From an uncultured bacterium (GTDB taxonomy: Bacteria > Verrucomicrobiota > Kiritimatiellia > RFP12 > UBA1067), in NCBI GenBank assembly GCA_902779075.1, contig CACZAK010000003.1:1-63940 (forward strand): DNA of 63,940 bases. Reading direction: 5' to 3'. The position numbers and the translations under genes are program-made. Shown here in pieces: positions 53,320-62,238 of the stretch. Below the pieces are notes generated by a model. It worked only from the letters and a program-made list of their open reading frames with translations. It was not told where the DNA came from and did not search any database. Position 1 is the stretch's first letter; every line of letters begins with the position of its first letter.

Positions 53320-54753
53320 TCATGGCGCACGGTATTCGGCGCGGATCACGGCGTCGGCCTCCGCGCGCACCGCGTTCAGCACCCCCGTGTTCACGCGGTG
53401 CCAGAGCTTTAGGTCGTCGAGATCGGCCACGGTCACGCCATGACCCCAGTCGTCATAGAACGGGTCGATGTTGCGCGGCACGCCTAGGTCCACGAAAAGA
53501 ACGTTGCGGTCCGCTACCGCAGCGCACATTTCCTGCGTCACCACGGGACGTGCGGAGTCCACTGCGCTCAGTACGATGTCCGCATCGGCAAGCGCCTCCG
53601 GCAACTGTGCGAGCTGCACCGTACGCGGGAAATCGGGCTTGTGCACGTGGTATGCCCACGTCACCTGCGCACCGGTGCGCACGAGCGCCTCCACGGCACC
53701 CGTGCCCACCATGCCCGTCCCGATCACGACAACGCGCGTCTTCGGGTCGAGGCCGCCGTGGACACTGAGGTAGCGCACCGCGATCTGGTCGATCTCCGCC
53801 ACGCGCAGCATTCCCTCCACTGCGTGCCGCACGGCCTTTGAAACCCGCATGATCTCGGCTCCCGACGCGCGGAGCGCGGGCCCGCTCCAGCCGTTCGCCT
53901 CCGCCTCGTCCAGAGCATCCTTCACCTGCGAGACGATGTGGAACTCGCCCAGGAGCGACGATTCAAGGCCGGACGTCACCAGCACGAGATGCCGGAACGC
54001 CTCATAGCCGCGCAAACAGAAATACTCCTCGCTGCGCAGACGGTTGAGGGCTGTCAGCCGCTTGAGCACGTCCAGCACTTCCGGCTCGGGCGACGCCACG
54101 GCGACCAGTTCCACTCGGTTGCACGTGTTGAGGATGAAGAACTCGCGCACGCCTCGCACGCGCGTGAAGAGCCGCCCCACGGCAGCCCGCTCCTCGGCGG
54201 GCAGGTGGAACGGCGCGCGCTTGCGCGACGGTAGGAGCGCGTCCGACGTGCCAAGCACGAACAGCTCCAGACTCTTGCGCGAGTGCAGTAGCGCGGCAAT
54301 CTCGTCGCGGAAGTCGCGCGCGTCCGTGCAGCTCTGTCCGCTCGTGGACACCGCCACCTGCATGTCGCCCGAACGCACGATCGCGGGCGTCGTGAAGTCG
54401 CCGTCCGGCCAGTTGCCGTCCGCGCAGCAGCACGGCACGCGAGCGACGCGCGCCGCGTCGAGGATGGCCCGGTTGAGGTGCTTGTCGTCCGTACAGGCGA
54501 ACGTGAGGAGGTGCCCCGGCACGTCGTCCGCTCGGAACGGACGCTTCGTCCAGCGGATGCGCCCCTCCGCGGCGAGCTCCGAAAGTTCCGCCACGGCGTC
54601 CGGACACACCAGCTCCACCGTAGCCCCGGCCTCCAACAGCTGGCGCACCTTGCGGCGCCCGACCTGTCCGCCGCCAACTACAAGCACCACGCCGTCGTCA
54701 ACGATCACGTTGACGGGGAATGTTTTCTTCCTGGGACGACCTTCTCTGTACAT
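53320..54753 (-). CDS. hemA: Fusion of precorrin-2 dehydrogenase-like domain and glutamyl-tRNA reductase
   Basis: 477 aa. Residues ~10-160 are a Met8/CysG-type siroheme domain (VLVVGGGQVGRRKVRQLLEAGA, FACTDDKHLN, VAVSTSGQSC). Residues ~163-477 are glutamyl-tRNA reductase: FILNTCNRVEL with catalytic C211, EFHIVSQVKDALDEA, VVVIGTGMVGTGAVEALV and FVDLGVPRNIDP. The chain stops within the first helix after VADLDDLK, so the C-terminal dimerisation domain of classical HemA is missing. The fusion would link tetrapyrrole entry with siroheme formation. Follows the Bax-inhibitor gene by 18 nt. Confidence 0.87.
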   Translation of the reverse strand: MYREGRPRKKTFPVNVIVDDGVVLVVGGGQVGRRKVRQLLEAGATVELVCPDAVAELSELAAEGRIRWTKRPFRADDVPGHLLTFACTDDKHLNRAILDAARVARVPCCCADGNWPDGDFTTPAIVRSGDMQVAVSTSGQSCTDARDFRDEIAALLHSRKSLELFVLGTSDALLPSRKRAPFHLPAEERAAVGRLFTRVRGVREFFILNTCNRVELVAVASPEPEVLDVLKRLTALNRLRSEEYFCLRGYEAFRHLVLVTSGLESSLLGEFHIVSQVKDALDEAEANGWSGPALRASGAEIMRVSKAVRHAVEGMLRVAEIDQIAVRYLSVHGGLDPKTRVVVIGTGMVGTGAVEALVRTGAQVTWAYHVHKPDFPRTVQLAQLPEALADADIVLSAVDSARPVVTQEMCAAVADRNVLFVDLGVPRNIDPFYDDWGHGVTVADLDDLKLWHRVNTGVLNAVRAEADAVIRAEYRAP

Positions 54754-54771
54754 GGCTCGCGTGCGATGGGA

Positions 54772-55488
54772 CTAGTCGCGGCTACGACCCATAATGCGGA
54801 GAAGGTAGATGAACAGGTTGATGAAGTCGAGGTATAGCTCAAGCGCGCCCATGAGCCCCATCTTGTGCCGCGTAGCGGCGTCCAGCGCGCCCTCTTGCTG
54901 CGCGAGCAGCTTGATCTTCTGCGCATCCCACATCGTGAGACCGCTAAAGATTAGCACGCCGGCGAACGAGACGATCCAGTCGAAGCCTGAGCTGTGGAAG
55001 AACATGTTCACCACCACCGCGACAATGAGTCCCCAGAGCGCCATGCCGCAGATCGAGCCTACCTGCGAGAGGTCCGACTTCGTCACCGTGCCGAACACTG
55101 CAAGCCCGCCGAACATCGCGGCCGTGATGAAGAACACCCGCTGCACGAGCGCGAGCTCGTAGGCTATGAACACGACGGACAGCGTCAGCCCATTGAGCGC
55201 CGCATACCCCACGAACATCAGACACGCCGCGCCAACGGAGAGCTTGCGGATCGAGGCGGAGAGAATCCACACCATCGCGACTTCGGCGATGATACACACC
55301 CAAAGCCCCGGCCCCATCAGAACCTTCTGCCACAGGCCGCTTGCCGCCGTGTACCAGGCGACAAGGCCCGACAGCGCGAGCCCCCCGCACATCCATCCGT
55401 ACGCGAGCTTGAACACCGTCGCGATCTGCGTCTGCCGCGCACCTGTCTCGTATGCGGGCTTCTCAAACTGATTATCAAAGTCAACCAT
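54772..55488 (-). CDS. Bax inhibitor-1/YccA family membrane protein
   Basis: 238 aa with seven predicted transmembrane helices. FKLAYGWMCGGLALSGLVAWY, LNGLTLSVVFIAYE and LMGALELYLDFINLFIYLLRIMG are typical of the BI-1 (UPF0005) family, which includes pH-sensitive calcium leak channels. AAAGGAAA precedes ATG 55488; the much longer open frame upstream is a shadow. Divergent from the U32 gene. Confidence 0.9.
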   Translation of the reverse strand: MVDFDNQFEKPAYETGARQTQIATVFKLAYGWMCGGLALSGLVAWYTAASGLWQKVLMGPGLWVCIIAEVAMVWILSASIRKLSVGAACLMFVGYAALNGLTLSVVFIAYELALVQRVFFITAAMFGGLAVFGTVTKSDLSQVGSICGMALWGLIVAVVVNMFFHSSGFDWIVSFAGVLIFSGLTMWDAQKIKLLAQQEGALDAATRHKMGLMGALELYLDFINLFIYLLRIMGRSRD

Positions 55489-55516
55489 AGTCTTTTTCCT
55501 TTCTTTGCGTGTGTGA

Positions 55517-55525
55517 AGTTTAGCA
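55517..55525 (-). promoter_or_regulatory. Extended -10 promoter of BI-1 gene
   Basis: TGCTAAACT on the minus strand, predicted start near 55510. Confidence 0.5.
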
Positions 55526-55568
55526 AATATCCCCCTCGGACGCAAGATGCGCCGACCTTGGGAAATTA

Positions 55569-55577
55569 TGGTAAAAT
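55569..55577 (+). promoter_or_regulatory. Extended -10 promoter of U32 gene, near-leaderless
   Basis: TGGTAAAAT; predicted start 55584, four bases before ATG 55588. No ribosome site. Confidence 0.6.
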
Positions 55578-55587
55578 AACAGCCGTC

Positions 55588-57813
55588 ATGCACGACATCG
55601 AACTTCTCGCCCCCGCCGGCTCCTTCGAAACGGCCCTCGCCGCCTTCCAGGCAGGCGCGGACGCCGTATACCTCGGCCTCGACGCCTTCTCCGCGCGCGC
55701 AGAGGCCGTCAATCTCACGCCCGCCCAACTGCGCGACCTTCTCGCCTGGGCTCACCCGCAAGACCGCAAGGTCTACGTGACCTTCAACACGGTCATCGAC
55801 GACGCCGATCTCCCCGCCGCCATCGAACGCCTCGCGATCCTCGACGAGCTGCGTCCCGACGGACTCATCGTGCAGGACCTCGGCGTAGCTCGACTCGTGC
55901 GCACCCACTTCCCCGCCCTGCAGCTCCACGCCTCCACGCAGCTCGTCGCCCACAACCTCGAAGGCGTGCTCGCACTGAAGGAACTCGGTTTCACGCGCGT
56001 CGTGCTAGCGCGCGAACTCTCGCTTGAGGAAATCCGCACGATCACGCGCCGGTGCGGAACGGAGATCGAGGTGTTCGTGCATGGCGCGCTCTGTTACTCG
56101 CTCTCAGGACTCTGCCTGTTCTCGGCGATGGAGAAGAACCGCAGCGGGAACCGAGGGAAATGCGCCTACTGCTGCCGACTTCCCTACACTAACGCCGACG
56201 GCGCGAAGACGCTCCCCTTCTCTATGCGCGACCTGCGCCTCGACGACTGCCTCGACGCCCTCAAGGACGCGGGCGTCGCCTCGCTCAAGATCGAGGGTCG
56301 CATGAAGTCCCCGCTCTACGTCGCCTCAGTCACGAGCCACTACCGCCAGCTGCTCGACGGCGTGCCCGTCACCACCACGCGCGCCGACCTGGAGACCGTG
56401 TTCTCGCGCCGCACCACGTCACTCTACATCCACGGCACGCCGGACGATCCAATAGACCCTACCTCGCTCGGACACCTCGGCACGCCCGTCGGCACGGTCA
56501 AGCGCCTTACGAAGGACCGCGAGGGACGCTCCTGGCTGCGCTTCCACACGAACCGCGCTCTGGAACGACACGACGGGCTCCAGTTTGCCGTGACGGGCAG
56601 CAAACCCTTCGGTTTCGGCATTGCTGAGATGCGCCTCGCCCTTTCACGCAAGCCCGTTTTTGACGTCCGGGCAGGTTCCGACATTGAAGTGCGCGTGCCC
56701 GACGACCGACTCGCCGACATGCCGCCCCTCGCCGGCACCACTGTGTACTGCTCCGCCTCGAACGAAGTGAAGCGCCGGTTCCCCGTGCCATCGTTCCGTC
56801 CCTCCGATGTAGTTTCCGGCACGCCAGTGGACCTCACCGTAACGCTTGCGCCAGACGGCATTTCCGTTGAGGCCGCGACAAGCGTGGCCCTCCCGTCAGT
56901 AGAGGCCGCGACAAGCGCGGCCCTCCCGCGAGCACAACATCCCGAACGCACGGCCTCAGCAGTTGAAAAAGCCTTTGCGCGCATGGGCGGCACGGACTGG
57001 TCGCTCCGCAATCTCACGCTGATCGACCCCGACCATCTCTTCGCGCCCGCCTCGCTGCTGAACGACTTGCGCCGCGAGCTCGTGGAACGTCTCGACGCCG
57101 CACGCGACGAAGCGCGAGCGCAGAAAATCGCGGCGGCACGCTCGGTGATCGCGCCCTACCGGGAGGGCAGCGCTTGTCGCGGCCTACCTGTGCGCGCCGT
57201 CCTCAAACAGCGCCTCGACCAGCCAATCCCCGCCGACGCTAAGCGCTATGACGAGATTGTGTTGGCGATCGGACACCGTTCAGGTCGCGATGCTGAAGCC
57301 GCGCTCGCGCCGTTCGCCGGTCTTCCCCTACGTCTCGCCCTGCCCGTGTTCACGCATGAACGCGACGTAAACGCACTGCGTACTGCGGTCAAGCACCTTG
57401 TCCGCGCCGGTTTCACGCGCTGGGAGGCGAGCGACCTTGCCACGCTGCGCATCCTGCGTCAGGCCGGAGTGAAGGACATCACCGCAGACTGGACTCTCTA
57501 TGCGTTCAACAGCGCGGCGATTGCGCAGCTCATCGACCTCGGTGTCACGCGCGCGGTCGCGTCGCCGGAGAACACGCAGGAGAATCTAAAGTTTCTAGCC
57601 ACGAGCCCGCTTCCAGTAGAATGCCTGGAGCAGCAGTCCACACCGCTGTTCATTTCCCTCACGCCACCCGCCGCAGACTGCACTGGTGGTGATTTTACCG
57701 TGTTTCCCCTGGACGGACTCTGGATCACCACGCGCACAATTCCGCGCCGCTTCTCGCCCCCGGAAAACGCCATGCGCCGTCTCGACCTCAGCTGGGACGC
57801 CCAGGCAAATTAG
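55588..57813 (+). CDS. Peptidase U32 family protein (RlhA-like)
   Basis: 741 aa. Starts MHDIELLAPAGSFETALAAFQAGADAVYLGL; EVFVHGALCYSLSGLCLFSAM followed by GKCAYCCRLPY is the U32 signature with the iron-sulfur-type cysteines. E. coli relatives RlhA and TrhP hydroxylate 23S rRNA or tRNA, so an RNA-modification role is likelier than proteolysis. ATG 55588 follows the predicted start by 4 nt; the frame extends upstream only as a shadow. A linker near residues 425-455 and a site near 525 carry GGCCGCG palindromes translated as EAATSVALPS.. and YREGSACRGLP. Confidence 0.87.
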   Translation: MHDIELLAPAGSFETALAAFQAGADAVYLGLDAFSARAEAVNLTPAQLRDLLAWAHPQDRKVYVTFNTVIDDADLPAAIERLAILDELRPDGLIVQDLGVARLVRTHFPALQLHASTQLVAHNLEGVLALKELGFTRVVLARELSLEEIRTITRRCGTEIEVFVHGALCYSLSGLCLFSAMEKNRSGNRGKCAYCCRLPYTNADGAKTLPFSMRDLRLDDCLDALKDAGVASLKIEGRMKSPLYVASVTSHYRQLLDGVPVTTTRADLETVFSRRTTSLYIHGTPDDPIDPTSLGHLGTPVGTVKRLTKDREGRSWLRFHTNRALERHDGLQFAVTGSKPFGFGIAEMRLALSRKPVFDVRAGSDIEVRVPDDRLADMPPLAGTTVYCSASNEVKRRFPVPSFRPSDVVSGTPVDLTVTLAPDGISVEAATSVALPSVEAATSAALPRAQHPERTASAVEKAFARMGGTDWSLRNLTLIDPDHLFAPASLLNDLRRELVERLDAARDEARAQKIAAARSVIAPYREGSACRGLPVRAVLKQRLDQPIPADAKRYDEIVLAIGHRSGRDAEAALAPFAGLPLRLALPVFTHERDVNALRTAVKHLVRAGFTRWEASDLATLRILRQAGVKDITADWTLYAFNSAAIAQLIDLGVTRAVASPENTQENLKFLATSPLPVECLEQQSTPLFISLTPPAADCTGGDFTVFPLDGLWITTRTIPRRFSPPENAMRRLDLSWDAQAN
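56869..57185. repeat. Translated GGCCGCG palindromes inside U32 gene (3 copies)
   Basis: GGCCGCGACAAGCGCGGCC-type element: direct copies at 56869-56895 and 56902-56928 (33-bp period, 11 codons) and an inverted copy at 57160-57185. All keep the reading frame and lie in poorly conserved linker sequence. Confidence 0.75.
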
Positions 57814-57815
57814 CG

Positions 57816-58886
57816 CTACTTTGACCAGCCGATTGCGCGTGGCGTCTCAAGGCGACGCCAGCCATTCCGCGTTGCAAGTTCCTTCACCGGCGTTCCTGGC
57901 GGAAGAGTTGCGACGACTGGCGAGGAGTCTGACGGGGCAAAGCGCAACACCACCGCGCGGGCGGCGGCGGAAGTATCGGAAGAAGCCCTCTTCGCATCCA
58001 CGGAGTCCGTCACCGTCACGCTCGTGTTCTCCGTGCTTGCGGCCTCGGCGGAGACGAATGTGAGCTTGAGCGGGTTCGCGCGCGTAACCTCGTAGCGTTT
58101 CGTGTTCGGGTTGAAGTAGTTGACGGAGACGGATGCGGTATTGGTGGCCTGAGCCGTACGTGGTACAAGGTTTTGCGTCCAGACCACGCGGCGATCTGTG
58201 CGCGACGTTTCCTTCGGCTCGTATGTCTTGAACTCGCTTGAGAGGTTTTCGACGTTGGGGAAGATGTTTGACGGACAGTATCCGTCGAAATCAAGCGTGT
58301 AGGTGGCCGTGACCAGGTCGTTTGGCCGCACATGGTCGCGGTCAAGTGTCTGTTTGATGCCGAATCGCCGTCCAATAGCCCCGGAGAAGTCAGCTGGACG
58401 TCCGTCCTTCGGAATCGACCGCGCGTCAAAGCGCAGCGGATTCAGCCTCCGTCCGAAATTGCTGAAGAACGACGAACCTCCCTGAACCGTCCCGATCATT
58501 CCCTGTACCGTCAGCGACACGTCGCACGAAACAGGTCTCAGAAAACGCACCGGTATCCGAATGCGCTTAACGACGTGCCCCTGCGTAGCAGACTTCCCGT
58601 CTGCCAGGTTCTCAAGTTCGCCATACACGATGAAACCGTCATTTGACTCGGGCAAACCGCTCACGCTGACTTGTTCCACTACGGCACTACGGTCAACGTC
58701 AAGTTCCAGGATGACCGCGCACGGCTCTCCCACCACAGGCGTGGCAGGTTCGCAATGCGCGGTGGCTGACACCGTGAACTGCGGCATCGCCTGAAAACCG
58801 CGCGGACGCGGGAAGCTAAAAAACTGCGCGGAGGCACTTAGCGCGAAAGCCGCAAGCAAGGCGATAACGATGCTATTCCTGCACAT
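57816..58886 (-). CDS. BatD-like protein with C-terminal SH3 domain
   Basis: 356 aa; signal peptide (MCRNSIVIALLAAFALSASA); GGAGGTG six bases before ATG. Residues ~30-280 are immunoglobulin-like beta domains of the BatD (oxygen-tolerance) type: EPATPVVGEPCAVILELDVD, VKRIRIPVRFLRP, FGIKQTLDRDHVRPNDLVTATYTLDFDGYCP. The last ~50 residues are a bacterial SH3 domain (VVATLPPGTPVKELATRNGWRRLE). Overlaps the end of the larger BatD gene by 14 nt. Confidence 0.75.
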   Translation of the reverse strand: MCRNSIVIALLAAFALSASAQFFSFPRPRGFQAMPQFTVSATAHCEPATPVVGEPCAVILELDVDRSAVVEQVSVSGLPESNDGFIVYGELENLADGKSATQGHVVKRIRIPVRFLRPVSCDVSLTVQGMIGTVQGGSSFFSNFGRRLNPLRFDARSIPKDGRPADFSGAIGRRFGIKQTLDRDHVRPNDLVTATYTLDFDGYCPSNIFPNVENLSSEFKTYEPKETSRTDRRVVWTQNLVPRTAQATNTASVSVNYFNPNTKRYEVTRANPLKLTFVSAEAASTENTSVTVTDSVDAKRASSDTSAAARAVVLRFAPSDSSPVVATLPPGTPVKELATRNGWRRLETPRAIGWSK

Positions 58887-60936
58887 GGAGCACCTCCGTT
58901 CCGTGATGTTCCTCCACGAGCGACACGCCTACGGAGATTGCAGTCGCGCAGAAGGCGACAAGACACGCCGTAAGCAGGAAGCGCCGTATCGCGCCGACGG
59001 GCAACAGCGCGACCATCCACATAAAAGCCCACAGCCCCGCAGCGCACAAAAGGCGCGTATCGACGCTCCAACTCACGTGCGGTTTCAGGAAAATGCGCGC
59101 AGGCGACAGCTCCGCGCGCGGATTGTTCGTCTGCTTCGCGCGCGCGGCCCTCAGTCCGCGTGCCGTGGATGGAGTTTCGCCACCGCGACGTTCGGCGCAT
59201 CCGAAAGCCGCGACCGCACCGCGCGTGTCGCCGGCAAGGAGCAGACATGCGCCGAGGTTCTGGTATATGCATGCGTTGTCCGCGCCAGCGTCAAGACAGG
59301 CGCGGTATGCGTCCGCAGCCACGCGGAAACCCGCCTCGTCCGTTGCCTGCACAGCCAACGCGGAGGCCCGCTGGTATGAGAACGCGGCGCGCGCCGCGTC
59401 CGCCTCCGCAAGCGCCGTTCCTCCAAGGCAAAGCCCTGCGGCAAGCAATATGGCGATCGCGCCCGCGCCGGGCTTCGCGGAGTAGGTCTGGGCATCATGC
59501 GTACGGAGGTTCGTCACGATGAGGGCGATGTCCTCCTCCGCGTAATCGGACGCCATGAGGCGCTGCGCGTCTGCCGCCGTCACGGCCGCTCCGTTCACGC
59601 CGTAGCGCACTGTGAAGAAGGTGCGGATCGCGGCTGCGCGGCGTTCGGCGTTCCGACTCTTAAGCGCGCGGCGGCATACGCCGAACGCGCGGGACTTGCG
59701 GTAGGCGGCGTTGCTCGCCGCGATGCGGCGGCGCACTGGCGGTGCGAGCCGGATGCAGATGAACAGCACCGGCGGAACGAGGAACAGCAGCACGGCGAGG
59801 GTAAGGTGGGGCAGGAACGGACGACACTCCGCGCCGCGCGGATCCAAGTCGATACCGTCTGGCATCGGGAACTCCTCTCCGCTGCTCTCATCCGTTAACA
59901 CCACCTGGAGGCCTGCCTTCACCTGGATGGGGATGGTATCCGTTGTGCGCGTGATGTAGGCGCGCCGGTCGAGGTCGTAGTAGGAGACGGGCAGGGACGG
60001 GAACTCCACCGTCCCGGCCTTCACAGGGCGCACGCGCCATGAGAACCGACGCGCGCCGCTCAGTGTCTCGGTCTTCAACGACGATGCGTCAATGCGGAAA
60101 ACGGAGCCGGTGAGCGCGTTGGAGAAGTCTGGCGGATGAACCAGCGACGGATTGGCGGCACCGGCGACTTCCAGCGTGAAAATGAGCGGGTCGCCCGCCG
60201 TACACACACGGGCGTCAAGCGACGCCTTGACCGTGAGGTTGGAGGCTATCGCACCGCACCATGACGCCGGACGCCCTTCCGCAGGCGGCTCGGCCACAGT
60301 GAGCGTAAATGGAGCCGTGCGCAACACGACATTGGAGAAAACCGGCACGTCAACGGCGCGGTTGAACTGGTCGCGTCCGCGCTTGACGCCGGTAATCAGG
60401 GGGACCTCCACCGTGACCGGCGGGAGCCGCACCTTTCCTGGTGCAGCGGCACGCCACGGGGCGACAGCTGCCGTCAGACGCCACCCCTTGTCCGCCTCCC
60501 GCGCAACCGTGAACGGAAAGAGCTGGCGCTTGGGTCCGAAATGGCTAAAAGGATCCATGTCAAACGGATCGTCCATAGCCGAGAAGATGCTGTCCGTGAC
60601 GTAGTTGTTTAGCGTGAAGGCGGGGCCCTGTCGTCCGCGTCGCGGCATCTGTTCCGGGGCGAGCGGTGCGCGCGGATCGCCGCGGTCGATGGAATCGCTC
60701 TTCCATTCGCCCTCGATGAACGGACATGTGACATGCGGCGGGCGCTTGTTGATGAACGGAGCCTGGGCGTCCGCATACGCGCCTGGCACTGGTGGAAGGC
60801 GCAGCACGAGCGACACCTGCACCTGCTCCGTTACGACTAGGTTTGTTGAAGTGGCGACGATCTCAAGCGCCGGCTCCGTCGCCCCCAGCGCGAGGGCTGC
60901 TACGGAAAAGATGATAAGCTGCGTCGTCTTTTTCAT
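58873..60936 (-). CDS. batD: BatD/oxygen-tolerance protein with TPR-like region
   Basis: 687 aa; signal peptide; N-terminal beta domains (EIVATSTNLVVTEQVQVSLVLRLP; VKASLDARVCTAGDPLIFTLEVAGAANPSLVHPPDF; FSWRVRPVKAGTVEFPSLPVSYYD) as in BatD. A transmembrane helix near 378-400 is followed by a cytosolic segment, then another hydrophobic segment and TPR-like helices (FRVAADAYRACLDAGADNACIYQNLGACLLLAGDTRGAVAAF), as in BatE, and two C-terminal helices. MoxR, DUF58 and VWA partners are not in the window. Confidence 0.78.
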   Translation of the reverse strand: MKKTTQLIIFSVAALALGATEPALEIVATSTNLVVTEQVQVSLVLRLPPVPGAYADAQAPFINKRPPHVTCPFIEGEWKSDSIDRGDPRAPLAPEQMPRRGRQGPAFTLNNYVTDSIFSAMDDPFDMDPFSHFGPKRQLFPFTVAREADKGWRLTAAVAPWRAAAPGKVRLPPVTVEVPLITGVKRGRDQFNRAVDVPVFSNVVLRTAPFTLTVAEPPAEGRPASWCGAIASNLTVKASLDARVCTAGDPLIFTLEVAGAANPSLVHPPDFSNALTGSVFRIDASSLKTETLSGARRFSWRVRPVKAGTVEFPSLPVSYYDLDRRAYITRTTDTIPIQVKAGLQVVLTDESSGEEFPMPDGIDLDPRGAECRPFLPHLTLAVLLFLVPPVLFICIRLAPPVRRRIAASNAAYRKSRAFGVCRRALKSRNAERRAAAIRTFFTVRYGVNGAAVTAADAQRLMASDYAEEDIALIVTNLRTHDAQTYSAKPGAGAIAILLAAGLCLGGTALAEADAARAAFSYQRASALAVQATDEAGFRVAADAYRACLDAGADNACIYQNLGACLLLAGDTRGAVAAFGCAERRGGETPSTARGLRAARAKQTNNPRAELSPARIFLKPHVSWSVDTRLLCAAGLWAFMWMVALLPVGAIRRFLLTACLVAFCATAISVGVSLVEEHHGTEVLHVQE

Positions 60937-60938
60937 GG

Positions 60939-61316
60939 CTACTGGATCACGACGACGGACACGTTGCGGTGGGGCGCCGACGTAGCGGGAAGGCCCGTGC
61001 CGGGAAGCGCGGACGGAGCGTTCGTGGAAACCGTGGCGTTGATCTGCGAAAGCGCCTTCGCAAGGCGTTCAGAGCGTTCGCGGTTCTGGCGGCTCTCCGT
61101 CACGGCCACGCCGCCAAGGAATCCGCCCGTGGCGGATAGCAGCACAAGGAGTACAATGCTTACGAAGACCAGCACCGGACGACGCCGACGCAGCAGCAGG
61201 GCAGCCTCGGCCTCGGCATGCGCCCGCGCTGCCGCGAGGCGCTCGCGCTCCACGGCTATTGCCTCTCGCTCAAGGCGCAGACGCTCCTCGGCGAAATTCT
61301 GGTCTTCGTCACTCAT
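60939..61316 (-). CDS. Small coiled-coil membrane protein
   Basis: 125 aa. Residues 1-45 are a charged coiled coil (EERLRLEREAIAVERERLAAARAHAEAEAAL), then RRRR and one transmembrane helix (VLVFVSIVLLVLLSATGGFLGGVAV), then a short polar domain ending VSVVVIQ. No family recognised. The ATG overlaps the cysK end by 8 nt and the stop is 2 nt before batD, so it is part of the tight operon. Confidence 0.72.
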   Translation of the reverse strand: MSDEDQNFAEERLRLEREAIAVERERLAAARAHAEAEAALLLRRRRPVLVFVSIVLLVLLSATGGFLGGVAVTESRQNRERSERLAKALSQINATVSTNAPSALPGTGLPATSAPHRNVSVVVIQ

Positions 61317-62238
61317 CGAACAGGGGCGTTGAGAAATAGCGCTCCGCCGTGTCGGGCAACACGGTAACGACCGTCTTGCCGGGACCTAGCTTCTGCGCGA
61401 GCTGCAATGCTGCGAACACGTTCGTGCCCGCCGAGATTCCCACCATCAGGCCCTCCTTGCGCGCAAGGTCGCGCGAGGTGTTGAGCGCGTCCTCGTCCGA
61501 CACGATGCAGATGTGCGAGTAGATCTTCGTGTTCAGGTTGTCGGGGATGAGCCCGTCGCCGATGCCCATCTGAAGGTGCGTACCGATGGTACCGCCTGCG
61601 AGAATGGCGGCGTTCTGGGGCTCGACCGCCCAAATTTCGATGCCGGGATTCTGCGCCTTCAGCACCTCGCCGATGCCGCTGAGCGTACCGCCGGTGCCAA
61701 TACCGCTGCAGAACCCGTGGATCGGACGCGCCGCCTGCTCCATGATCTCGAGCGCGGTGTGGTGGCGGTGCACCATGGGGTTCGCGGGGTTGGAGAACTG
61801 CTGCGGCACGTACACGCGGGGATCGGACTTCTGCATCTCCTCCGCCTTGCGTACGCACTCGGCGATGGCGTCGCCGATGTTGCCCGCGTCATGCACGAGC
61901 ACCACCTCCGCGCCGTAGTGCCGCATGAGCTTGCGGCGCTCCTCGCTCACGCTGTCCGGCATGATGATGACCGTCCGGTAGCCACGTACAGCCCCCACGA
62001 GCGCGAGACCAATGCCCTGGTTGCCGCTCGTGGGCTCCACGATCACGGAGTCGGGCTTCAGCAACCCTTCGCGCTCAGCCTCGAGGATCATGTTGTAGGC
62101 CGTGCGGGTCTTGATCGAGCCGCCCACGTTGAGCGCCTCGAACTTGACCAGCACCTCGGCCGATCCGGGCTTGACCATGCGGTGCAGGCGGACGAGCGGG
62201 GTGTGTCCAATGGCGTCGAGGACCGTATCGCAGATCAT
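61309..62238 (-). CDS. cysK: Cysteine synthase (PLP-dependent)
   Basis: 309 aa. Makes cysteine from O-acetylserine and sulfide. NVGGSIKTRTAYNM carries the PLP lysine K43; VEPTSGNQGIGLAL and SGIGTGGTLSGIGEVLK bind substrate and phosphate. Starts ATG 62238 by ATGA overlap with gyrA. The apparent 872-aa chain joining it to the gyrA frame results only from the gyrA frame disruption. Substrate could be a related O-phospho or O-acetyl amino acid. Confidence 0.9.
   Translation of the reverse strand: MICDTVLDAIGHTPLVRLHRMVKPGSAEVLVKFEALNVGGSIKTRTAYNMILEAEREGLLKPDSVIVEPTSGNQGIGLALVGAVRGYRTVIIMPDSVSEERRKLMRHYGAEVVLVHDAGNIGDAIAECVRKAEEMQKSDPRVYVPQQFSNPANPMVHRHHTALEIMEQAARPIHGFCSGIGTGGTLSGIGEVLKAQNPGIEIWAVEPQNAAILAGGTIGTHLQMGIGDGLIPDNLNTKIYSHICIVSDEDALNTSRDLARKEGLMVGISAGTNVFAALQLAQKLGPGKTVVTVLPDTAERYFSTPLFDE

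Noticed and set aside
54994..55587. N-terminal extension of the U32 protein
   Set aside because: Antisense to the BI-1 gene, and the promoter and U32 family start both place translation at 55588.
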